In this document: positions 26,017 to 34,595 of the stretch, in pieces
Layout: each line of letters opens with the position of its first letter
Position numbering within the stretch: the first letter of the stretch is position 1
Source: Chloroflexota bacterium
Lineage (GTDB): Bacteria > Chloroflexota > Anaerolineae > J036 > Brachytrichaceae
Direction of reading: 5' to 3'
Length of the DNA stretch: 50,066 nucleotides
Assembly (NCBI GenBank): GCA_030550095.1
Contig: JAUQQA010000014.1
Location: forward strand, 1 to 50,066
The notes under the pieces: generated by a model
What the model saw: the letters and a program-made list of their open reading frames with translations, nothing else
The model's database searches: none
Told to the model about the DNA's origin: nothing
Made by a program: the position numbers and the translations under genes

Positions 26017-26817
26017 CTAACCTGCAAGGGCGACGATCTCGCGCACGCGCTCCACATCCCACTCCACAGGCAAGCCGTTGCGCGGCGGCAGCCCATGTCG
26101 TACGAACGCAGCGTGGACGATGAAGTGGTCAGCGCGGTTGGCGAAGTACTTCAGCATCTGCACTGAGACTCCGCCGCCGAGGATGAGCGGCACAGGCAAC
26201 TTCAGCGGGCGCACCTCGTCGAACATGCGCATGGATTGCTCTGGCGTGCGGCCTGTAAGCACCAGCGCGTCGGCGCGCCCAAACTCCACCGCTTGGCGGC
26301 ACATCTCCGCGAGGGGAATGTTGCCGAGCGGGCTGCCGAGGCGATCGTACACGTCCGCGAGGATTCTGATGTGCTCAGCGTTGAGCTGATAACGCGTGCG
26401 AATGGTCTCGTAAGCGACGCCTTGAACAATGCCTTCGGCTTTCACCATCGCGCCGACGTACACCTTGATGCGCACAAACTGCGCGTCAATGGCGTGCGCG
26501 ATCTCCATCGTTGCTTTGCCATCGTTCTGCATGGGGCAGACGCCGAGCACCACGTCGGGGAAAGCGCGCCGCAGCTCACGCCCTACGGCGATCAAACGCG
26601 CACGGGTGCTTTCGAGCATAGAGGGCGCGACGGGGGTGTCGTGCACGTCCTGGAAGTAAAAAGCGCGCACGCCACCGTCATACGCGATCTGCGCGTGGAT
26701 CAACGCATGCTCGATGATCTTGCTTAGCGGTTGCGCGTCTGGGCGGAACGAATCCTCCGAGGGCAAAAGGTGAATCGCAGCGATCACGCGCGGAAGCTTG
26801 AATGCACCTAGGGTCAT
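26017..26817 (-). CDS. BtpA/SgcQ-family TIM-barrel protein
   Basis: A 266-residue protein of the BtpA family. The cyanobacterial founder affects photosystem I assembly; SgcQ of E. coli lies in a putative sugar operon, and the fold suggests an aldolase- or phosphosugar-binding enzyme. Family features are IAAIHLLPSEDS, the GGVRAFYFQDVHDTPVAP stretch, GVCPMQNDGKATMEIAHA, FVRIKVYVGAMV, ILADVYDRLGSPL and LILGGGVSVQML. GAAGAGG precedes the chosen ATG. The PfkB-type kinase directly downstream favours a sugar-phosphate role here. A TACAAT box at 26861-26866 (minus) is 43 bases upstream. Confidence 0.82.
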   Translation of the reverse strand: MTLGAFKLPRVIAAIHLLPSEDSFRPDAQPLSKIIEHALIHAQIAYDGGVRAFYFQDVHDTPVAPSMLESTRARLIAVGRELRRAFPDVVLGVCPMQNDGKATMEIAHAIDAQFVRIKVYVGAMVKAEGIVQGVAYETIRTRYQLNAEHIRILADVYDRLGSPLGNIPLAEMCRQAVEFGRADALVLTGRTPEQSMRMFDEVRPLKLPVPLILGGGVSVQMLKYFANRADHFIVHAAFVRHGLPPRNGLPVEWDVERVREIVALAG

Positions 26818-26889
26818 GGACGCCTCTTCGTCGAGTCTGGATGAGCCACGTACACACAAGATTGTAGCGCGCGGTTAAAATGAAAGCCC

Positions 26890-27771
26890 ATGCCCGACGC
26901 AGCGCCACCCTTGATGGTGCTCCCCGAGCAGGCTGCACCGAGCACGCGCCCTCTCACAGAGGAAGCGGAAGCCCTCACGCCTGAGGAGCTTGCCGAATTC
27001 GCGCGTCGCATGGAAACCCTCATCACTGAGGATGATGCCCCCGTGGACAACCTGTTCTCCGCCAAGCAACAACGATTGCTCATAGATTCACTCTACGCCT
27101 CGTGGCAGCATCCCACATTCGGCAAGCGCTTCCTCGCTGAAGCTAACGTCGCGGTGTACTTCCGAATAGAGAACGGCGCGTGCGTGGTGCCCGATTGTTT
27201 CGTGAGCGCAGGCGTGACGCCGATTGCAAATCTCTGGAGCAAGCCGGGGCGCTCGTACATGGTCTGGATGTACGGCAAGCCGCCCGATGTGGTGGTGGAG
27301 ATCGTCTCTAACCGTGAGGGCGGCGAGCTAAGCGAGAAGCTGGAGACTTACGATTGGATCCGCGTGCGCTACTACGTGGTGTATGACCCGCAGCGCTTGC
27401 TGAGCGAGACAGCGCTGCACGTGTTCGAGAACACCGCCAGTGGTTGGCAACGCCTTGAAGAGGGGTGGATGAACACGCTTGGGTTGGGCGTGACGCTGTG
27501 GGAAGGCGAATACGAAGGCGTGAAGACGACATGGCTGCGCTGGCGCGACGCCGAAGGCAACCTGCTGCTGACCGGTGAGGAGCAGGCTGCGCTTGAGCGC
27601 CAACGCGCCGAAGCCGAGCGCCAACGTGCCGAAGCTGAGCGCCAACGCGCCGAAGCTGAGCGCCAACGCGCTGAAGCCGCGGAGCAAGCGCTGGCTGTGG
27701 AACGCCAACGCGCTGAGCAGCTTGCCGCTCGGTTGCGCGCTCTGGGCATTGACCCTGAGGCGCTTGCATGA
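26890..27771 (+). CDS. Uma2 family (DUF820) protein with repeat coiled-coil tail
   Basis: A 293-residue protein of the Uma2 putative restriction-endonuclease-like family, common in multiple copies in Cyanobacteria and Chloroflexota; its role is unknown. The PD-(D/E)xK-like core is CVVPDCFVSAG, then DVVVEIVS, then SEKLETYDWIRVRYYVVYDP. The C-terminal ~60 residues form a charged helix with four ERQRAEA units. The N-terminal 40 residues are variable and acidic. The ATG follows TAAAAT (26876-26881) by 8 bases, with no Shine-Dalgarno sequence. It is divergent from the BtpA-type gene. Confidence 0.85.
   Translation: MPDAAPPLMVLPEQAAPSTRPLTEEAEALTPEELAEFARRMETLITEDDAPVDNLFSAKQQRLLIDSLYASWQHPTFGKRFLAEANVAVYFRIENGACVVPDCFVSAGVTPIANLWSKPGRSYMVWMYGKPPDVVVEIVSNREGGELSEKLETYDWIRVRYYVVYDPQRLLSETALHVFENTASGWQRLEEGWMNTLGLGVTLWEGEYEGVKTTWLRWRDAEGNLLLTGEEQAALERQRAEAERQRAEAERQRAEAERQRAEAAEQALAVERQRAEQLAARLRALGIDPEALA
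27595..27678 (+). repeat. Four tandem 21-base repeats inside the Uma2 gene
   Basis: Units at 27595-27615, 27616-27636, 27637-27657 and 27658-27678 are nearly identical (unit begins GAGCGCCAACG) and encode ERQRAEA heptads. Differences are silent C/T changes. Copy number is likely to vary between strains. Confidence 0.95.
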
Positions 27772-27792
27772 GCGGTGCCGCGTGTTCACCGC

Positions 27793-27798
27793 TATACT
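27793..27798 (+). promoter_or_regulatory. Putative -10 box TATACT of the biotin carrier gene
   Basis: TATACT is 12 bases before the ATG at 27811. It lies between the Uma2 stop and the carrier gene, so the carrier-recJ pair may have its own promoter. Confidence 0.45.
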
Positions 27799-27810
27799 CC
27801 AGAGACGCTC

Positions 27811-28311
27811 ATGAAGTACCTCACCACCGTTGGCGACAGAACGTTTGTCATTGACATCAACCGCGATGATGAGGCGCTGATTGATGGCGTGCTCCATCGC
27901 CTGGACTTGCGCGCCATTGACGACGAGGGGTCATACTCGCTGCTGCTCAACAATCGCTCCTACGACGTGTTGGTGGAGCGCGCAGGCGAAGGCGAATATC
28001 GCGTGTTGATCAATGGCGTGCTTTACACCGTGCAGGTGGTGGACGAGCGCGCAAAGCGGCTCGCCGAGGCAGCAGGTGCCTTCTTGCCCACCAGCGGTGA
28101 GTTTGTGCTCAAATCGCCAATGCCCGGGTTGGTGATCGCGGTGCCAGTCAGCGAAGGGGAGAGCGTGAAGAAGGGACAGGTGCTTGTGATCCTCGAATCC
28201 ATGAAGATGCAAAACGAGCTGAAGTCGCCGCGCGAGGGCACGGTGAGCGCGGTGAAGGTAAAAGCTGGGCAAAGCGTGGAACAAAACCAAGTGTTGGTCG
28301 TCGTCTCCTGA
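27811..28311 (+). CDS. Biotin carboxyl carrier protein
   Basis: A 166-residue biotinyl carrier. The C-terminal half is the biotinyl domain with ESMKMQNEL; Lys132 would carry biotin. It moves CO2 between a biotin carboxylase and an acyl-CoA carboxyltransferase in fatty acid or propionate metabolism. The N-terminal half (1-90) is a small beta-rich domain like those of acyl-CoA carboxylase carriers. No carboxylase gene is nearby, so partners are elsewhere. The recJ start is 3 bases after the stop, so the two are co-transcribed for no obvious functional reason. Confidence 0.88.
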   Translation: MKYLTTVGDRTFVIDINRDDEALIDGVLHRLDLRAIDDEGSYSLLLNNRSYDVLVERAGEGEYRVLINGVLYTVQVVDERAKRLAEAAGAFLPTSGEFVLKSPMPGLVIAVPVSEGESVKKGQVLVILESMKMQNELKSPREGTVSAVKVKAGQSVEQNQVLVVVS

Positions 28312-28314
28312 GCC

Positions 28315-30603
28315 GTGGTCTTAGGCAATGCGCCCGTGAGCGCGCGGGCGCATTCACCCCACATCACACCTGAGGCGCTAGCGGAGGCGCTCGGCGTGCA
28401 TCCGCTGGTCGCCGCGATCCTCATCGCGCGCGGTTACGACACACCTGCTCGTGCGCGCGCTTTTCTCGATCCCGATCATTACCCCCCGACAAGCCCGTTC
28501 GCATTGCCCGACATGGAGCGCGCCGTCGCTGTGCTGCGCGAGGCAATCGCGCAGAAGGCACCGATCTGCGTGTGGGGTGATTTCGACGTAGATGGTCAGA
28601 CCGCGACAAGCGTCTTGTTGCTCAGCTTGCGCGCATTGGGCGCTGAGGCGTTCTTCTACATCCCGAGCCGACAAGAGCACGGCCATGGCTTGCACGAAGC
28701 TGGCTTGCGCGCGGTGCACGCACAGGGCGCGCGGGTGGTGCTCACATGTGATTGCGGGGTGAGCGACTTCGAGGCCGTGCAATTTGCCAACCAGCTTGGG
28801 CTGCGCGTTGTCATTACCGATCATCACGACCCCGTGCGCGAGGGTGATGCGCTGCGCTTGCCCGAAGCCGAGGCGGTGGTGAACCCCAAACGTCTTGAGG
28901 CGGATCATCCGCTTGTGCATTTGCCTGGCGTTGGGGTGGCGTATAAGCTCGCAGAAGCGCTGCTGGGCGCTGAGGACGCTGCGCCGCTGCTCGACCTCGT
29001 GGCGTTGGGCATCGTTGCTGACGTCGCATGGCAACAAGGCGAGACGCGCTATTTGCTCCAACGTGGATTGGCGCAACTCCGCCGCTCGCAGCGTGTGGGG
29101 TTGCAGGCGCTCGCGCGCAGCGCAGGCGTTGCGCTCAGCAGCGCAAACGAAGACACCATCGGCTTCCAACTTGGTCCGCGCTTGAACGCAGCCGGGCGGC
29201 TGAGCACCGCCGACCGCGCAGTGGTGCTGCTCACGACGCGCGATGAGGTTGAAGCTGAAGCCATCGCCAGCGAGCTGGAGCAGCTTAACTTGCAGCGGCG
29301 CCAGCTCCAAAGCGCCATCGAGCAGGAAGCGCTGGCAATGATGCAGCGCGATCCAGCGCTCGCGCAAGCGCCTGTGGTCGTGCTGGACGCGCCGCACTGG
29401 CACGTCGGCTTGATTGGCACAGCGGCGTCTGCGCTCGTGGCGCGCTTGGGCAAACCCGTGATTTTGATCAGCGCGCCGCCGGGACAAGTGGCGCGCGCCT
29501 CGGCGCGCAGCATCGAAGGCGTGGACATCCACGCCGCAATTGCCGCACAGGCGCACCTGCTAGAAGAGTGCGGCGGGCATCCCATGGCGGCAGGGTTCAC
29601 CATCCGCAGCGAACGCATCCCTGCCTTCCGCGAGGCAGTGGCTGCGCACGTGGCAGAGCAACTGCGTGCGCGCCCGTCAGCAGCGCAAGAGACCTTCCCC
29701 GTCGCGTGGCGCGATGTGGGTTTGGCTTTGGCAGAGCAGCTCGAGCAACTAGCGCCCTTCGGCGCTGGCAACCCACGACCGCTGCTGCGCACCGAGGGGC
29801 TGCAAATGGTGCGCGCCGAGCCGCTCGGCGCGGAGGGACGGCATCGCGCCCTGTTCCTGAGGGACGCTGCTGGCGCGATCAATCGCGCGCTGTGGTGGCG
29901 CAGCGCTGACGCGCCATTGCCCGATCCAAAAGACGCGATCACGCTCGTGTTCACGCTGCGCCGCGAGGTGTTCAACGCGCGCGCTCAGGCGCAGATCGTG
30001 GTGCACGCGCTGATTTTCGATGGTCAGCAGAGCTTGGGCGAGCCAGCGCCTGCGCTCAATGCGCAGTTCCTCATCAGCGACTTGCGCAAGGTGCCCGATC
30101 GCTACGCAGCGCTGCGCCGCTTGCTTGAGGCACACGGCGCGCACGCTGTGCAAGTGTGTAGCGTTGCTGAGCGTCCTGCCGATCTCCCGCCGGCGCTTGC
30201 TTGGCGCACGCGCGCTCAGCTCCAACCGTGCGCGCTGCTTGTGGTGTGGGATGCGCCGCCCGGCCCGCGCGAATTCGCCGCGATGGTGCGCCGTGCTGAG
30301 CCGCAGCACGTGGTTTTGCTCTGTGCTGAGGACAATGTGGATGAGCCCCAATCGGTGATCGCGCACGTGCTCGGCATGATCAAGGTGGCTACACGCCGTG
30401 GCGATGCGCTGGATGATCCCGAAGTGATCGCGCGCATGGCAGCGCGCATCAACCAGCGCGAGGACACCGTGCGCGCTGTGATCCGGTGGCACCAAGGCGA
30501 GGCGAGACAGCGCGAGGTGTTGCGCTACCTGCTTGCGGAAACGCGCGCCTATCGCCGGTACGTGTGTGAAGCGCCTGCGGAAGAAGTGCTGCGCTTGCCG
30601 TAA
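28315..30603 (+). CDS. recJ: Single-stranded-DNA-specific exonuclease RecJ
   Basis: A 762-residue DHH-family nuclease that degrades single-stranded DNA 5' to 3' in recombination and repair. The motifs are GDFDVDG (about residue 88), TDHHDP (about 168), LPGVGVAYKLAE, GPRLNAAGRL (about 289) and the DHHA1 motif GGHPMAAG (about 420). An OB-fold domain follows. The ~200-residue C-terminal extension beyond the E. coli protein (577) resembles long Firmicute-type RecJ proteins. Start GTG at 28315; the GTG at 28336 is a possible alternative. It ends 6 bases from topA, convergent. Confidence 0.94.
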   Translation: MVLGNAPVSARAHSPHITPEALAEALGVHPLVAAILIARGYDTPARARAFLDPDHYPPTSPFALPDMERAVAVLREAIAQKAPICVWGDFDVDGQTATSVLLLSLRALGAEAFFYIPSRQEHGHGLHEAGLRAVHAQGARVVLTCDCGVSDFEAVQFANQLGLRVVITDHHDPVREGDALRLPEAEAVVNPKRLEADHPLVHLPGVGVAYKLAEALLGAEDAAPLLDLVALGIVADVAWQQGETRYLLQRGLAQLRRSQRVGLQALARSAGVALSSANEDTIGFQLGPRLNAAGRLSTADRAVVLLTTRDEVEAEAIASELEQLNLQRRQLQSAIEQEALAMMQRDPALAQAPVVVLDAPHWHVGLIGTAASALVARLGKPVILISAPPGQVARASARSIEGVDIHAAIAAQAHLLEECGGHPMAAGFTIRSERIPAFREAVAAHVAEQLRARPSAAQETFPVAWRDVGLALAEQLEQLAPFGAGNPRPLLRTEGLQMVRAEPLGAEGRHRALFLRDAAGAINRALWWRSADAPLPDPKDAITLVFTLRREVFNARAQAQIVVHALIFDGQQSLGEPAPALNAQFLISDLRKVPDRYAALRRLLEAHGAHAVQVCSVAERPADLPPALAWRTRAQLQPCALLVVWDAPPGPREFAAMVRRAEPQHVVLLCAEDNVDEPQSVIAHVLGMIKVATRRGDALDDPEVIARMAARINQREDTVRAVIRWHQGEARQREVLRYLLAETRAYRRYVCEAPAEEVLRLP

Positions 30604-30609
30604 GCGGCG

Positions 30610-33039
30610 TTAGGCGTTTTCCTCGTCGGCGCTGGGCAGCTCGAACACCAAGCCGCTCTCTAGGCATTTGGCTTTGCCCTTGCCCGCTTCCACCACCAGC
30701 CCGCCTGAACCATCAGGGCAGGGGATCGGCAGCGGCTTGTCCCACGTGGTGAAGTCGCACTGCGGGTAATTGGCGCAGCCGTAGAACACGCGCCCTTTGC
30801 CCTTGCGCGTTCGGCGCTCCACCAGCGCGCCGCCACACTTGGGGCACTTCACGCCCGGCAGCGGCACAGGCGAGACGTAGCGGCAGCTTGGGAAGTTGGT
30901 GCAGCCGATGAACGTGCCGTAGCGCCCGCGCTTGTAGGCGAGCGGTGCGCCACAACGCGGACACAGCTCGCCCGTGAGTTCCACTTTGCGCTCGGCTTTG
31001 GCAATGGCGTGTGTCGCATGCTCGACGGCATGGCGGAACGGCTCGTAAAACGCGCGCAACACAGGGCGCCAATCGCGCGCGCCGCTTTCGATCTCGTCCA
31101 GTTCCTCCTCCATCTTGGCGGTGAAGCCCACATCCACATACTCGGGGAAGTACTGCACAAGCAGATCGTTGGCGAGGAAGCCCAGCTCGGTGGGCACTAG
31201 CTGCTTGCCCTCGCGGCGCACGTAGTTGCGCGCCTGGATGGTGGTCATGATCGTGGCGTAGGTGCTGGGGCGACCAATGCCGTACTCCTCGAGCGCCTTG
31301 ACGAGGCTGGCTTCTGTGTAGCGTGGCGGCGGCTGCGTGAAGTGTTGCTCGGGCAGGAACTGCACCAACGTCAATGGCTCGCGCTCGACGAGCGGTGGCA
31401 GCCGACGCCCTTCGCCTTCGTCTTCGGTGGGTTCACCCTCATCGCGCCCCTCCTCGTACACGCGCAGGAAGCCAGCGAACTTGAGCACCGAGCCGCTCGC
31501 GCGGAACCAGTAGCCGGGGATCAACGGCGGCTCACCTTCGCTTGAGAGCACCGGCGCTTGAGACGGGTCGGCAAGCACTGCCTCGATGTCCACCGTCACT
31601 GTGTCGAACACGGCGTTTGCCATTTGCGAGGCCACGAAGCGCTTCCAGATCAAGTCGTAGAGGCGATACTGGTCGCGGTCGAGATACGCCTTGATGGATT
31701 CAGGCGTGCGGAAGACGGACGTGGGGCGGATCGCCTCGTGGGCTTCTTGCGCGTTTTTGGCGCGCGTGGTGTATTGCGGCGGCGCAGGGGGCAGAAAGGC
31801 GGCGCCGAAGCGCTGCTCGATGAACGCGCGTGCTTCTTGCTGAGCGCTCGCTGCGACGTTCACGCTGTCGGTGCGCATGTAGGTGATCAAGCCGACGTTG
31901 CCCTCGCCCACGTCAATGCCTTCGTAGAGCTGCTGCGCCACCGCCATTGTGCGGCGCGTGTTGAAGCCGAGCTTGCGGCTGGCTTCTTGCTGCATAGTGC
32001 TGGTGGTGAAGGGTGGCGCAGGGCGACGACTTCGATCTTTGCGCTCCACGCGCACCACGACGAACTGCGCGCCGTCCAGCGCGTCCATCACGCGCTGCGC
32101 GTCTGCTTGAGTCTTCAGCGCTGGGTCTTGCCCGCCGATCTTGTGCAGACGCGCGCGGAACACACGTGGCTCGCCGGCAAACCCTTCTTGCTTGGCGAGG
32201 TCAACCTCGAGCGTCCAGTACTCCTCGGGCACGAAGGATTGGATCGCGCGCTCGCGCTCGACGACCAAGCGCAGCGCGACGGATTGCACGCGCCCCGCGC
32301 TCAAGCCGCGCAAGCTGAGCTTGTCGCTGAGCAACGGGCTGAGCTTGTAACCCACAAGCCGGTCGAGGATGCGTCTTGCCTGCTGCGCATTCACGGCGCG
32401 CAGGTCAATGCCGCGCGGGTGGGCGAAGGCGTGCTCGATGGCTTGTTGGGTGATCTCGTGAAACTCCACGCGATGCACTGGCTTGCCCTCGATCTCTGGC
32501 TTGAGCACGTGAGTCAGGTGCCACGAGATCGCCTCGCCCTCGCGGTCGGGGTCAGTGGCGAGCCAAATTGAGGGCGCTTGGCGCGCCAACTGCTTGAGCG
32601 TCTTCACCGTCTCCTTCTTTTCCGTTGGGATGACGTAGTGCGGCTCGAAGTCGTGCTCGACGTCCACGCCAAGGCGGTTTTTGGGCAGGTCGCGGATATG
32701 CCCAATGGACGCCTGGACGCGAAAGCGGCTCCCGAGGAACTTGCCGATGGTCTTGGCTTTGGTGGGTGATTCAACAATCACAAGCGGCTTGCCGTCGGCT
32801 GAGGGCGGCGCCTCCTTCGCGGCGTTGCCGTTGCCGGCGGCTTTGGTGCGCGCCGCGCGCGCGGGAACTTCCGGCTGCGGCAGCGCGTCGTGTTCGGGCG
32901 TGCGACCGATTTTGTACACCTTGTCGTAGCCGCAGTTCGAGCACGTCCCCTGCACGGCTGGCGTCCCGTTTGCCAAGAAGACCGGTTTCGGATCAAGCAG
33001 CGTGTGTTTCCCTCGACACTTAATGCAATAAGCTTCCAT
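30610..33039 (-). CDS. topA: DNA topoisomerase I with N-terminal zinc ribbon fusion
   Basis: An 809-residue type IA topoisomerase that relaxes negative supercoils. Residues 1-46 form a CxxC...CxxC ribbon like the stand-alone DUF5679 family (YCIKCRG, GTCSNCGY), fused by a linker. Toprim starts near 84 (LVIVESPTKAKTI) with DPDREGEA at 163-170. Catalytic Tyr387 is in LITYMRTDSV. Three C-terminal zinc-type modules follow: CPRCGAPLAYKRGRYGTFIG, CPKCGGALVERR, and a third, CPDGSGG, with reduced cysteines. It is 21 bases after a glycosyltransferase gene on the same strand. No ribosome binding site is obvious. Confidence 0.95.
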   Translation of the reverse strand: MEAYCIKCRGKHTLLDPKPVFLANGTPAVQGTCSNCGYDKVYKIGRTPEHDALPQPEVPARAARTKAAGNGNAAKEAPPSADGKPLVIVESPTKAKTIGKFLGSRFRVQASIGHIRDLPKNRLGVDVEHDFEPHYVIPTEKKETVKTLKQLARQAPSIWLATDPDREGEAISWHLTHVLKPEIEGKPVHRVEFHEITQQAIEHAFAHPRGIDLRAVNAQQARRILDRLVGYKLSPLLSDKLSLRGLSAGRVQSVALRLVVERERAIQSFVPEEYWTLEVDLAKQEGFAGEPRVFRARLHKIGGQDPALKTQADAQRVMDALDGAQFVVVRVERKDRSRRPAPPFTTSTMQQEASRKLGFNTRRTMAVAQQLYEGIDVGEGNVGLITYMRTDSVNVAASAQQEARAFIEQRFGAAFLPPAPPQYTTRAKNAQEAHEAIRPTSVFRTPESIKAYLDRDQYRLYDLIWKRFVASQMANAVFDTVTVDIEAVLADPSQAPVLSSEGEPPLIPGYWFRASGSVLKFAGFLRVYEEGRDEGEPTEDEGEGRRLPPLVEREPLTLVQFLPEQHFTQPPPRYTEASLVKALEEYGIGRPSTYATIMTTIQARNYVRREGKQLVPTELGFLANDLLVQYFPEYVDVGFTAKMEEELDEIESGARDWRPVLRAFYEPFRHAVEHATHAIAKAERKVELTGELCPRCGAPLAYKRGRYGTFIGCTNFPSCRYVSPVPLPGVKCPKCGGALVERRTRKGKGRVFYGCANYPQCDFTTWDKPLPIPCPDGSGGLVVEAGKGKAKCLESGLVFELPSADEENA

Positions 33040-33060
33040 AGGTTACTTGTGAGTGCGCCG

Positions 33061-34161
33061 TTAAGACATCGCTTCGAGCACAGACTTCAACGCCTCGGCA
33101 AAGCGCGCCGGGCTGAACTGCTCTGCGTGTGCGCGAATCGCAACGGGGTCGAATCTTACGCGATCGGCGTGCAACACTGCCTCGGCGAGCGACTCTGGCG
33201 TTGGCTGCGCGAACAGCACGCCGCTGAGCCCCTCGATCACGGTGTCCAACGCGCCACCAGCGGCATAAGCGATCACAGGCTTGCCATACGCCATCGCGCG
33301 CACAGGTGCGATCCCGAAGTCCTCTTCGCCGGGGAAGATGAAGGCGCGGCACGTGCGCAGCAGCCGATGCAGCTCCTCGTCGCTCACGCGCCCCACAAAA
33401 CGCACCCATTCGGCAGCGTGGCGCGCAGCGAGCTGCTCCAGGCGCGCGCGGTCGCGTCCATCGCCAGCGATCACCAGCGGGCGTTGCAGGCGCCCAAACG
33501 CCAACACGGCAAGATCAATGCGCTTATACGGGAGCAGCCGCGACGCGATAAGGTAAAAGCCCTCATCGCTGCTTTCCTGAGGAGACCACGGCGGCATTTC
33601 GACTGGCGGGTAGATCACCACGGAATCGCGGTGGTAAAAGCGCGCAATGCGCGCTTGCACCGCGCGCGAGATGGCGATCAACCGCGTGACGCGCTGCGCG
33701 GCGCGCGTCTCCCAACGCCGCAGGTAGGCATTGAGCGCGCCGAGAATGACGCTGCTCCCTGGCGGCAGGCGCTCACGCCGCGCATAGCTCTCGAAGGTGT
33801 AGGTGAAGCGCGTGGGCGTTAGGCAATAGCACACGTGGCGCGCTTGCGGGTTGCGGCTGCGCACGCCGATGCAGAACGCGCTCTTGTTGCTGAGGATGAG
33901 ATCGTGCTCAGCGGGCAGCCAATAGTGCGCCCACACCCACGCGAAAAGCGGCATGTAAGGCTGATGATGGCGATGAATGCCCGGCAGTCGGTCGAGCCAT
34001 GTTGAGCGAATGTCCCACGTTCGCCATTCTGCGGGCATGCGCGCGCGGTCGTAGATGCTGGTGAAGATCGGCGCGCTTGGGAAAAGTTGCTTGAGCGCGC
34101 GCAACACGTCTTCGGCGCCGCCGAGTTGGTTCAGCCAATCGTGCACGAGGGCGAGGGACAC
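33061..34161 (-). CDS. GT4-family glycosyltransferase with altered EX7E motif
   Basis: A 366-residue GT-B fold transferase that probably adds a sugar to a cell-envelope or extracellular polysaccharide. The N-terminal ALVHDWLNQLGGAEDVL stretch is typical of WbaZ-like enzymes, and IASRLLPYKRIDLAV is the nucleotide-sugar donor region. The EX7E motif reads EEDFGIAPVR: first Glu280 is kept, but the second Glu is Arg288 (codon CGC). GGALDTV follows where GGALETV is usual. Start GTG at 34161; a TAGAAT box is 9 bases before it. It is divergent from hypA with 50 bases between, and upstream of topA. Confidence 0.85.
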   Translation of the reverse strand: MSLALVHDWLNQLGGAEDVLRALKQLFPSAPIFTSIYDRARMPAEWRTWDIRSTWLDRLPGIHRHHQPYMPLFAWVWAHYWLPAEHDLILSNKSAFCIGVRSRNPQARHVCYCLTPTRFTYTFESYARRERLPPGSSVILGALNAYLRRWETRAAQRVTRLIAISRAVQARIARFYHRDSVVIYPPVEMPPWSPQESSDEGFYLIASRLLPYKRIDLAVLAFGRLQRPLVIAGDGRDRARLEQLAARHAAEWVRFVGRVSDEELHRLLRTCRAFIFPGEEDFGIAPVRAMAYGKPVIAYAAGGALDTVIEGLSGVLFAQPTPESLAEAVLHADRVRFDPVAIRAHAEQFSPARFAEALKSVLEAMS

Positions 34162-34170
34162 GTCGCTGTG

Positions 34171-34176
34171 ATTCTA
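34171..34176 (-). promoter_or_regulatory. Putative -10 box TAGAAT of the glycosyltransferase gene
   Basis: TAGAAT on the minus strand is 9 bases from the GTG at 34161. The predicted transcript would start at or within a few bases of the start codon. Confidence 0.45.
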
Positions 34177-34196
34177 CCGAGCGGCGCACTTTTGCA

Positions 34197-34202
34197 TATA
34201 CT
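34197..34202 (+). promoter_or_regulatory. Putative -10 box TATACT of the hypA operon
   Basis: TATACT is 9 bases before the GTG of hypA. It is back-to-back with the glycosyltransferase box 20 bases away, so the two promoters may compete for polymerase. Confidence 0.5.
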
Positions 34203-34211
34203 TTCCTCGTC

Positions 34212-34595
34212 GTGCATGAGCTTTCGATCGCGCAAAGCCTCGTCGAGGCGGTGAGCGAGGCCGCCTTGCGGGCAGGTGCGCAGCGCGTGACGGCGGTGCA
34301 TTTGCGGCTGGGTGTGCTCGCTGGCGTGGTGAAGGAAGCGCTGTTGTTCAGTTACGACGTTGCCACCCAAGGCACGTTGCTGGAAGGCTCGACGCTGCAC
34401 ATCGAGGAAGTGCCGCTTGTGATCGTGTGTGATGCCTGCGGCGCGCGCAGCACCATCCCGATCAACCGCGGCTTTGCCTGCCCTAGCTGTGGCGCGCTGC
34501 ACACGCGTATTGTGCAAGGGAAGGAGTTGGAGATCGCTTCGGTCGAGATCGAAGTGCCTGAGGAGGTGAGCGATGTTGAGAACACGCTTGCTTGA
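34212..34595 (+). CDS. hypA: Hydrogenase nickel insertion protein HypA
   Basis: A 127-residue metallochaperone that passes nickel to the NiFe-hydrogenase large subunit. The GTG start gives MHELSIAQSL, in which the free N-terminus, His2 and Glu3 bind nickel; this fixes the start despite GTG. The zinc site is CDAC...CPSC (CDACGARSTIPINRGF then ACPSCG). It overlaps the hypB start by 23 bases. No hydrogenase structural gene is in the window. Confidence 0.95.
   Translation: MHELSIAQSLVEAVSEAALRAGAQRVTAVHLRLGVLAGVVKEALLFSYDVATQGTLLEGSTLHIEEVPLVIVCDACGARSTIPINRGFACPSCGALHTRIVQGKELEIASVEIEVPEEVSDVENTLA

Noticed and set aside
27595-27678. Tandem repeat as a CRISPR array
   Set aside because: Units are directly adjacent without spacers and are in frame within a gene.
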